Source of the DNA: Pseudonocardiales bacterium
Lineage (GTDB): Bacteria > Actinomycetota > Actinomycetes > Mycobacteriales > Pseudonocardiaceae
DNA: 12,594 nt
Assembly (NCBI GenBank): GCA_025465385.1
Contig: JAODNG010000567.1
Span: 1 to 12,594 of the forward strand
Direction: 5' to 3'
Shown: piece after piece, positions 1 through 7,400 of the stretch
How positions within the stretch are numbered: the first letter of the stretch is position 1
Layout: each line of letters starts with the position of its first letter
Position numbers and translations under genes: made by a program
The notes under the pieces: model-generated
Databases searched by the model: none
What the model saw: only the letters and a program-made list of their open reading frames with translations
Told to the model about the DNA's origin: nothing

Positions 1-1381
1 GTATCCAGGTGACCTTTCCGACGTCGGGTCCACAGGTATGGAGCGAAAATGTGTCGCCATAAGCGATTTCCGATGGGGCTGACACTATTTTCGGGCGGGG
101 GCCGCGGAACAGATACGGTGGATAGAAAATCTGCGCGTTACGGTGACTGTCTCTAGGATCATTTGCCTCTCCGTCAACGGCGAACTCCCCGCCGCCCGCG
201 CTGAGCACCGTCGCGTCCGGCAGTAGCACGGCTGTCCCATGGTAACAGCGATCGATATCTTCGGCTGCCATCCTTTTCCATTCTTGCGTGACCGGATCCC
301 ACTGTTCGGCGACGTGGACAGGCTTCCCTGCCGATAAATTATTGAAGCCGGGGCCGCTGGTCCCTCCTGTCACGAGAACGCTTCCGTCCGCCAGAATCGT
401 CGCATGATGCTGGCGGCGCGGGAAGTTCATGCTTGCGATCTGGCGCCAGGTCGGGGGATTGGCGCAGAGATCGAGGACCTCTGCCGTGGCGGTAGGGACG
501 TCGGTGGTCGCGTCATTGCCGCCGCCGATGTAGATGATCTTCCCAGCATCGTACATTACCGAAGGACCGTATCGCCGCTCCCCGTTCTGGTGAAGTCCCC
601 GCGACCCGTATAACAGGGTCCAGGCACCCTGGGCATTGGTGTTGCGCGTGTACGTCTTGGTGTTCGCCCCGGATGCGAACATCTGCCCGCTCGGAGCGAT
701 GTGCACGCGCGGATACGGCGGGAGGCCGGTGAAGCGGGTGGTCGGTGTCCACTGGTGCCCATCCCAGATTTGCGGGATATCGTTGAGAATGACGCTTCCG
801 CCGTCTTTGTAGCTGCCCGATGACACCAGCACAGTCCCGTCCGGGAGCGCTGTGGCGGTCGGGTACCACCGGCGCCCGTTCATGGCTGGAAGGGCCGTCC
901 AGGTATTCGTGCGGTAGTCGTAGACGCACGCGTGGTCGAGCCCGTCGCCGTCGGTGACGTGGCCGCCCACGACCAGCAGTCGACCGTCGGGCAGAAAGGC
1001 ATGCCCTGCGCAGAACAGGTTGACCTTCGTGCCGTCCGCGCGCTGGGGTTGGGGTGTCGGGGTCAGTTCCCCCGTCCTGGGATCCCAGAGGTATGGCGTG
1101 CATTCGTGCTCGTGCATTGAGCCGTCAGGTTGGTCCCGCCGTCCCCAGAACAGGACCTTTCCGTTCGGCAGCACGTTGGTATGGATCGCTACATTCGGCA
1201 GGTCGAAGACCGGAGCCCACCGTCCCCGATGCGCCCATGCGGGCTCTTCTGCACGGCCTTCTCTGGGTGCAGGTGAGATCAGGTTATTCGGAGAAGCCCG
1301 GGCCATACGGCCGGAGAGCAACGCCAGCCCCGGGGTCATCAGCAGCATCAGGGCGGAGCGTCGACTTGTTGTGAATGCCAT
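1..1381 (-). CDS. Galactose oxidase-like copper-radical oxidase, secreted (3' end outside window)
   Basis: Probable extracellular copper-radical oxidase (galactose/glyoxal oxidase or GlxA type), which would oxidise an alcohol or aldehyde on a sugar and make H2O2. The 460 visible codons open with MAFTTSRRSALMLL, a twin-arginine-like signal, followed by a hydrophobic stretch and an Ala-rich cleavage zone near residue 30. Kelch-type segments follow, with repeated PDG and GG turns. By-eye alignment to fungal galactose oxidase places the key ligands: Cys124 in NLFCAGH and Tyr173 in RRWYPTA (the thioether-linked pair), then Tyr380-His381 in RCYHGT. The C-terminal early-set (DUF1929) domain begins near residue 415 (FYPPYLFRGPRP) and runs off the window, so the last copper histidine is not visible. 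The stacking tryptophan position holds Tyr191. The ATG follows GGTGGAAAGCAGGAC, a moderate ribosome site. Family assignment is firm; substrate is unknown. Confidence 0.85.
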   Translation of the reverse strand, partial: MAFTTSRRSALMLLMTPGLALLSGRMARASPNNLISPAPREGRAEEPAWAHRGRWAPVFDLPNVAIHTNVLPNGKVLFWGRRDQPDGSMHEHECTPYLWDPRTGELTPTPQPQRADGTKVNLFCAGHAFLPDGRLLVVGGHVTDGDGLDHACVYDYRTNTWTALPAMNGRRWYPTATALPDGTVLVSSGSYKDGGSVILNDIPQIWDGHQWTPTTRFTGLPPYPRVHIAPSGQMFASGANTKTYTRNTNAQGAWTLLYGSRGLHQNGERRYGPSVMYDAGKIIYIGGGNDATTDVPTATAEVLDLCANPPTWRQIASMNFPRRQHHATILADGSVLVTGGTSGPGFNNLSAGKPVHVAEQWDPVTQEWKRMAAEDIDRCYHGTAVLLPDATVLSAGGGEFAVDGEANDPRDSHRNAQIFYPPYLFRGPRPKIVSAPSEIAYGDTFSLHTCGPDVGKVTWI

Positions 1382-1847
1382 GTCCTGCTTTCCACCGACC
1401 CAGTCCGATGCGCGCGTGCTGCCCGCACCGCTACAACGCAGACCCGCCTCCCCGGGTTACGCTCATCGGCGGTTTTCGGTGTAGGCCACAAGCGCTGGGT
1501 ATTGCACCGGACGCATATTGGCGACGGAGCGAGATTGGGTTCTGCCGAGCCCGGGACCGTAGCGGTGTGTAGAGCCGGCCTTGACGTCACCTTGACCGGA
1601 GTACAGCGGGATGATGCGCCGCCGACCCTCAAGCCGGGGCGGATCGTGCCGTCCATTTGGACGGATCCCGCACCAACGACCTCGTCCGGGTGGGCATGAA
1701 CTCGGCGAGCAGATCGCGCCGGCAAACTCGTGGGTCGGCTCTTGCGGATCAACCACACGACCAGCGCCATAGGGCGGAACAGACCCAGCGTATACGGGCG
1801 GCCACAGATCGCCCTCAGCCAGGTTCTGTGAGCGAATCGAATAGTTT
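1382..1847. other. Intergenic gap with no convincing gene
   Basis: This is a 466-bp stretch between two minus-strand genes. Open frames exist on both strands, but their translations are Arg/Pro-rich, resemble no protein I know and lack good ribosome sites, so I treat them as chance. The region should hold the promoter of the copper-radical oxidase at its left end and the 3' untranslated end of the DUF4185 gene at its right end. One clear stem-loop is present at 1641-1668. I see no decayed transposase or RNA gene. Confidence 0.6.
1641..1668 (-). terminator. Bulged stem-loop, possible terminator of the DUF4185 gene
   Basis: CCGTCC (1649-1654) and GGACGG (1659-1664) form a perfect 6-bp stem with an ATTT loop. 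GGAT (1641-1644) and ATCC (1665-1668) extend it beyond a 4-base bulge. It lies about 180 bp downstream of the stop codon of the minus-strand DUF4185 gene. No T tract follows on the minus strand, so it would be an atypical terminator. It may simply be a chance hairpin in GC-rich DNA. Confidence 0.25.
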
Positions 1848-3884
1848 CTAGTCGAGTAATTTCGGTATAGAGACAGTCATCAGCATCGCCTGATACGGAT
1901 TGGCGGTGGACATTGTGAAATAGATCTGCACTCCATTTCCGGACGACCGGGCATATTGCGGAATCTGGTAGGGTCCATACATACCTGCCAGGTCAGAGCC
2001 GCGGTCGGAGCCGAAACCTTCCTGTGTGTGATCAGCGTTCGGCAGATGCATGAATTTTCCGAGACCATCGTTCACTGAGAAGGCGAGGTCGCCGGTGGAC
2101 CAGGGTCCGTAAGGACGTTTTGCGCAGCGCATCACTATCCCGCCAACGGATGATCTATCCGCTGGCCAGTCTGCGTTATAAAGACACATCCAGGCCCCCA
2201 GTAGCGGATTCCAGCGGACCGACAATTCGCCGACACAGCCCTCACCGAAGAGTGGGACTGCACTATCCTCGTCAGGGCTCCAGCATGGTTGACTGAAGCC
2301 ACCAGTATAAAACAGGAAACCGCCGGGTTCCTCAAGCTGCGCTACCGGCTTAACCGCAAGGTAGACATCGCTGGAACGGTAGCGACCGCTGCCGAATACG
2401 ATAAGCTGTGGCCCGTCTCCCGGGAGCCCATGTTCATGCGCGTCAACGATCATTGTAGACACATTGATAAACTTATAGCGTGATACTTCGTAAAGGAGCG
2501 TGAAGTCAAGCCCATTGTTGTCTGACCGGGCGAGTATTGATCTTCCCATCAGGGTGTAGATACCCACTGGGCGGTGATCAGTGCTGAAGAAGACGTACAT
2601 GCTGCCGTTGCAGCTGACCCCGTCGAGTGGCACCTCGAAGGCGCCCTGGGCAATGCCGGGGACCAGCGGCGGCCGGGGGAGAAACGTTAGCTTAAGGCCA
2701 TCGTCGGGGTTCGTGTCCGTACAGAAAGCAATAGCGTCAAGATCGTCATTCGGAATGCTGTGACCCACCCGCCAGGTGTCACCGAATAGGAAATATAGAC
2801 GGTCCTGGTGGGCAAAGGAGACGCCAAGGTCTGTGCCGATAATACCGAACGTGCTCTCAGTGCGATTGAAAGCAAACCTCGGTGTTCCCGTTCCATTCCA
2901 ACCTTCACGGTCGAATTCACCGGTTAGCTGAACGATCTTTCGGGCACGGTGGGCGAGTTGAAGATGTGGCTCCAGCATGCTGAAGCGGTCAGTCCGAATC
3001 CAAACTTCTTCGGCGTGGGAGTTCTGATGCCAGTAATGAACGACCGAGCCACGATGCTCATCGACGAGGACCTCGAAATCGCCGTGAACTGCTGAACCGA
3101 AACGGGACTGGATGATGCCACCAAGACCCGCGCAGGATTGGGTGATAAATTGAGCCTTGGTCCAACGCCCGCGGACATCATTATTGTTCTGGAAGTAATG
3201 GCGGAGTTCTATTGAACCGTCGTAAAGATGGAGCGGCACCACGACTTCGAACCTGCCGCGCTGTTCTGTGCCGGATGCGGATTGGATGATGCACCCGGGC
3301 CCGGCCACATTGTCCCGTTCACCGGTGACTCGTTGCCCGCGGAGCCACGGTATGTGTAAGCTCATCGTCAGCCTTTGACGCAGCTCCGCGGGGAGATGAT
3401 CGTAGCCGTTATCGCGGAAGAAGTGGCATAGTTCGACACCGTTGGCTTGCAGTAGGGGTACGACTACTTCGAAATTGCCGCGCTGTCCTGCGCTGGGGGT
3501 GGATTGGATGATGCACCCGGGTCCGGCCACTTCGTCGTGGTCACCGGTGACTCGTTGCCCGCGGATCCACGGTAGGTGGGCGTCGTTGTTGTCGCGGTAG
3601 AAATGGCGCAGCTCGACGGTCCCGGTGGCTAGCCGTAGGGGTACGACTACTTCGAAATTGCCGCGCTGTCCTGCGCTCGGGGTGGATTGGATGATGCACC
3701 CGGGTCCGGCCACTTCGTCGTGGTCACCGGTGACTCGTTGCCCGCGGATCCACGGTAGGTGGGCATCGTTGTTGTCCCGGGACCAATGCCACAGTTGTTC
3801 CCCTTCCACGATGACTGCCTCGAAATTACCGTAGTGGCTCCGTCCGAAATCGGATTGGATGAGACTGACGTAAACTCTGGACAT
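1848..3884 (-). CDS. Lectin-like repeat protein with C-terminal DUF4185 propeller
   Basis: This is a 678-residue protein of unknown function. Residues 1 to about 304 hold five repeats of the pattern IIQS-(x)n-GNFEVVV-(x)n-LxHxxRDN (starts near 1, 63, 124, 198 and 256), which read like blades of a sugar-binding propeller. From about residue 320 the sequence matches my knowledge of DUF4185, a propeller domain, including LYFLFGDTW, FGSGRYRSSDVYLA and GGIVMRCAKRPYGPWS. I chose the ATG at 3884 because AAGGGA lies 8 nt upstream and the first repeat starts immediately. An in-frame ATG at 3995 would add 37 residues that resemble nothing and has a poor ribosome site. No signal peptide or membrane segment is visible with either start. 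Base composition is lower in GC than its neighbours, suggesting acquisition. Context with the downstream sugar oxidase hints at glycan binding or processing. DUF4185 call is good; the role is inference. Confidence 0.85.
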   Translation of the reverse strand: MSRVYVSLIQSDFGRSHYGNFEAVIVEGEQLWHWSRDNNDAHLPWIRGQRVTGDHDEVAGPGCIIQSTPSAGQRGNFEVVVPLRLATGTVELRHFYRDNNDAHLPWIRGQRVTGDHDEVAGPGCIIQSTPSAGQRGNFEVVVPLLQANGVELCHFFRDNGYDHLPAELRQRLTMSLHIPWLRGQRVTGERDNVAGPGCIIQSASGTEQRGRFEVVVPLHLYDGSIELRHYFQNNNDVRGRWTKAQFITQSCAGLGGIIQSRFGSAVHGDFEVLVDEHRGSVVHYWHQNSHAEEVWIRTDRFSMLEPHLQLAHRARKIVQLTGEFDREGWNGTGTPRFAFNRTESTFGIIGTDLGVSFAHQDRLYFLFGDTWRVGHSIPNDDLDAIAFCTDTNPDDGLKLTFLPRPPLVPGIAQGAFEVPLDGVSCNGSMYVFFSTDHRPVGIYTLMGRSILARSDNNGLDFTLLYEVSRYKFINVSTMIVDAHEHGLPGDGPQLIVFGSGRYRSSDVYLAVKPVAQLEEPGGFLFYTGGFSQPCWSPDEDSAVPLFGEGCVGELSVRWNPLLGAWMCLYNADWPADRSSVGGIVMRCAKRPYGPWSTGDLAFSVNDGLGKFMHLPNADHTQEGFGSDRGSDLAGMYGPYQIPQYARSSGNGVQIYFTMSTANPYQAMLMTVSIPKLLD
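3452..3780. repeat. Near-identical 146-bp tandem repeat pair (183-bp period) inside the lectin-like gene
   Basis: Bases 3452-3597 and 3635-3780 align over 146 bp without gaps and differ at only three positions (3495/3678, 3582/3765, 3594/3777). The period of 183 bp equals 61 codons and matches one protein repeat unit. All three differences are at third codon positions and synonymous on the coding (minus) strand: Pro CCC/CCG, Asp GAC/GAT and Arg CGC/CGG. A more diverged third copy continues to about 3242, with a 14-codon insertion. Confidence 0.95.
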
Positions 3885-3892
3885 CTCAACAG

Positions 3893-3898
3893 TCCCTT
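3893..3898 (-). promoter_or_regulatory. Ribosome binding site deciding the start of the repeat/DUF4185 gene
   Basis: The minus strand reads AAGGGA, then 8 nt (CTGTTGAG), then the ATG at 3884. The alternative upstream ATG at 3995 is preceded by CACTGGCGCGC, with no purine-rich element at the right distance. This supports the shorter protein. Confidence 0.6.
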
Positions 3899-4390
3899 CC
3901 AGTCTCCTAAGCTGATGGGGCTCCGGCACAGTCTTTGGGTCGCGGCTTGCCTGCGGGACGACCCTCGGTGATGCGGTGGAGCGGCGCGACACCATGCGCG
4001 CCAGTGATCAAGGGGGGTGCCAGTCCGATCACCGCAGCGATGCCGTGTGCGGCTGCCTATCCTCGCCGATCTCTGTGCTCGCTCCCGACTCGGGTGGAGC
4101 CCGGACAGCGGTGCCGGGGTCGGTGCGGCCGGCTGGCCAGCGAGGCAGTGCGGCTGCTTGAGCCGTATGCGCGGTCGGTGAGCGGGCACGCGTCGCGGTC
4201 CGTAAGGCGGTGGCCGCCGCCATTGACCCATCGAGCAGCTGGATCCACCGCTCGGCCGGTTGCTCCGCGACACTGTCCGGACTGGCGCCGTCTGCCGCTA
4301 TGAGCCGGATCCGGGCCGGCCGGTCCGCAGGCTACTCGACGAGCAACGCGGCCGATAGCCGCTGACTCTTTGGCTGCGTCACGGGGACGG

Positions 4391-4419
4391 TTGCGCAGAG
4401 GGGCGAGCGACGATATTAC
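4391..4419 (+). promoter_or_regulatory. Candidate housekeeping-type promoter for the partner-switch gene
   Basis: TTGCGC (4391-4396) and TATTAC (4414-4419) are separated by exactly 17 bp and lie about 50 bp before the start codon at 4470. They match the -35 and -10 consensus only partly (3 of 6 and 4 of 6). An inverted repeat GAATC-actagc-GATTC (4425-4440) sits just downstream of the -10 and could be an operator or part of the leader. This was found by eye and is unsupported by other evidence. Confidence 0.25.
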
Positions 4420-4469
4420 TGCGAGAATCACTAGCGATTCCCTAATCCCTACTCGAGCATGGTGAAGCG

Positions 4470-7400
4470 ATGGCGGCAGATCAGCTCGCGAACATCGTCG
4501 AGGGTCAGCCGGCGTGGGCCCGTGCAGTCCTCGCGGTCCACGATCTCTGCCAGATCGCCGGCGAAGCGGAGTCCGTCGAGGGCGTCTATGACGCTGCGCT
4601 CACCGCGCTGGAGCGGGCCATCGGCGTCGAGCGATCGTCCATCCTGGTGTTCGACCGCCAGGGCGTGATCCGGTTCGGAGCGTGGCGCGGCCTGTCCGAG
4701 AAGTACCGGATGGCCGTCGAGGGGCATAGTCCCTGGTCTCCCGACGCGACGGATCCTGAGCCGATACTGGTGCCGGATGTTGCGCTCGATCCGGAGCTGG
4801 TTGCGCTTCGTCCGGTGTTCGATGCCGAACGCATCGCGGCCCTCGCGTTCATCCCCCTGGTTCACGCCGGCCGCCTGCTCGGCAAGTTCATGCTCTACTA
4901 CGACACCCCGCACCCCTTTGCCGAGGGCGAGGTCCGCGTGGCATCCTCGATTGCCCAATTCATCGCCGGGGCGGTCGACCGCAAGCGCAACGAGGTGGAA
5001 CTTCGCCGCAGCCGCGAACACCTCTCCCTCGCGCTCGAGGCAGGGGCGATGGGCACCTGGGAATGGGATCTGGCGTCCGGGGAGGTCGTCTGGTCGCCCA
5101 CGCTGGAACGGATCCATGGGCTCGAGCCCGGGACATTCCCTGGGACGTTCGAGGTATTCCAGCGCGACATCCTCGCGGAGGATCTGCCGGCCGTGCTCGC
5201 AGCGATCCGGCGAGCTACCGAGGACGGCGCCGCATACGAGGTGACGTACCGGATCCATCGCCCGGACGGGGCGCTGCGGTGGATCGAGACGCGGGGAACC
5301 GTGGTGCACGACAACACGGGCGCGCCGGTCCGGATGGTTGGGGTGTGCGCGGACGTCACGCAGCGGCGGGCGGGCGAGGCGGAACGGGCGCGGCTGCTTG
5401 AGGCCGAGCGGGCCGCCCGGCTCGACGCCGAGATCTCGGCCGGCCGCCTCGACACGCTGCAGCACGTCACGGCGGAGCTGTCTCGGGCGGTGGCGCTGGA
5501 GGACGTCGTCGACGTGGTGCTCGGCACAGCCGTACGCGAACTCGGCGGGCATAGCGCATCGCTGTGTCTGCTCGACGGCGATGACCTGGTTATCGCCCAC
5601 GCGGTGGGATATCCCCCCGCGGTCACCGGGCACTGGGGCCGGTTCCCGCTCTCGGCAGACCTGCCGGCCAGCGAAGCGGTTCGCACCGGTCGCACCGTGT
5701 TCATCGAATCGCCCGCGGAGCGTGATCGCCGGTATCCCGTCCTCGCCACCGCGCCACTAGTCCCCGACGAGGCATATGCGATCGTGCCGCTTGCCGACCA
5801 CGATGCCGCCGGATGCCTCGTAGTGGGATTCGCTGAGCCCCGGGAGTTTTCCACACAAGAAGAGGACTTCTTCTTCGTGCTCGCCAGCCGCTGCGGTGCC
5901 GCCCTCGACCGCGCGCGCCTGTTCGAGGAACGCGAGCACGCTCGGGCCGCCGCCGAGGTGTCCCGGGCGGCGGTAGCGTTCCTGGCCGAGGCGTCCGCCC
6001 TGCTGGCCTCGTCCCTCGACTACGAGCGCACCCTGACGCAGGTTGCGGAGCTGGCCGTTCCGCGCCTGGCGGACTGGTGCGGCATCTATCTCACCCGCGA
6101 GGGAGGCAGGATCGAGCCGGTCGCACTCACGCATGTCGACCCCGAGCGGGTTCGCCTTGTTCGGCAGTTGCTGGAGCGGTTCCCCGTCGGCCCGAGTGAT
6201 CCCGTCGGCATCGCGGAAGTCATCCGAACCGGGCATGCGCAGATCTACCCGGAGATCACCGACGAGCTGCTGGCCGCCGTCGCGCAAAACGATGAGCATC
6301 TCGAGCTGCTGCGCAGCGTGAGGTTTGGTGCGGGAATGGCGATGCCCCTGCAGGCCCGGGAACGCGTCTTTGGGGCGTTCTCTCTCAGCAATGAGCAGGG
6401 CAGGCCGCTGAACCCCGACGACGTGCTGCTCGCCGAGGAGCTCGCCGCCCGAGCGGGGACCGCGATCGACAACGCCCGCCTGTTCGCGGAGCGCACCCAC
6501 GTTGCCCAAACCCTGCAACGGAGCCTGCTGCCACTGAAGCTCCCCAAGTTCGACCGGCTTGCGCTGGCCGCGCGGTACCTACCCGGCGCGACCGATGTGG
6601 CGGCCGGAGGTGACTGGTACGACGTGCTGGCCTTGGAGGAGCACCGAGTCGCCATCGTGGTCGGCGATGTCGTCGGACAAGGCGCCAAGGCGGCCGCGGT
6701 GATGGGCCAGCTGCGCACCGCGCTGGCCACTGCGCTGCTGCACGGGGACTCCGCCGCAGCCGCGCTGGAGCATCTGGATCGCATGGCCGCGCGCATCCCT
6801 GGTGCGCTGGCCTCCACCGCCGCCGTGATGATCCTGGACCTGCTGACCGGGGATCTGTGCTGGGCCCGCGCCGGGCACCCGCCGCCCCTGCTGATCGAGC
6901 CCGAAGGCATCCGGTACCTCACCGACGGCGCTGGCGGGCCGCTGGGTATCCGAAGCCGTCCGCCTTACCCCGAGGCCACCACCCGCATCGAGCCCGGCGC
7001 GTGCCTGCTGCTGTACACCGATGGTCTAATTGAGCGCCGCGGTCAGGTCATCGACGAGGGCCTGGACCACCTGGCCGCCACTGCCGCAGCGTTGTGTGCC
7101 CAGCCGCCCACTACCCTGCTCGACGGGCTGCTGGCCCGTGCGCTACCCGACACAGGGCCCGCCGATGACGTCGCCCTGATCGCCGCCCGCTACCTGCCCG
7201 GGCCGCTGCACCAGCGGCTGCCCGCCGACCCGACCCAGCTGTCCGGTCTGCGCCGCGCGGTGCGCGCCTGGACCTGCGCCGCGGCGCTGCCCGCCGCACT
7301 CGGCGAAGACCTGCAGCTCACCCTCGGGGAAGCCGCCGCGAACTCCGTTGAGCACGCTTACGCAGGCACCAGCGAACCCGGCGAGTTCGCCTGCCGCCTA

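Larger units (their letters stand above)
3885..4469. other. Divergent intergenic region, no convincing gene
   Basis: This 585-bp region separates two divergently transcribed genes and should carry promoters for both. Overlapping open frames on both strands (for example about 4057-4431 minus and 3935-4303 plus) translate to Arg/Pro/Ala-rich text without recognisable motifs, so I do not call them genes. Local palindromes such as CCGGATCCGG and GGCCGGCC near 4303-4322 are the sort expected in GC-rich DNA. I looked for remnants of a transposase and found nothing I could defend. Confidence 0.55.

Noticed and set aside
1472..1502. GNNT-N14-GGGTAT on the plus strand, resembling a SigB/SigF-type promoter
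   Set aside because: It would drive transcription rightward into the antisense of the DUF4185 gene, with no plus-strand gene to serve. The motif is short enough to occur by chance.
1348..1770. A 140-codon minus-strand open frame across the 1382-1847 gap
   Set aside because: It overlaps the signal-peptide end of the oxidase gene in another frame, has no recognisable domain and no convincing ribosome site.
4057..4431. Open frames of 61-124 codons on both strands of the 3885-4469 gap
   Set aside because: Translations are Arg/Pro/Ala-rich with no recognisable motif, overlap one another and lack ribosome sites. This is typical of GC-rich noncoding DNA.
4424..4442. Minus-strand GGAATCGCTAGTGATTC resembles a conserved piece of 16S rRNA (and a common cloning-vector junction)
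   Set aside because: Only about 12-16 bases match and the flanks do not continue either sequence. It is better read as a short inverted repeat.
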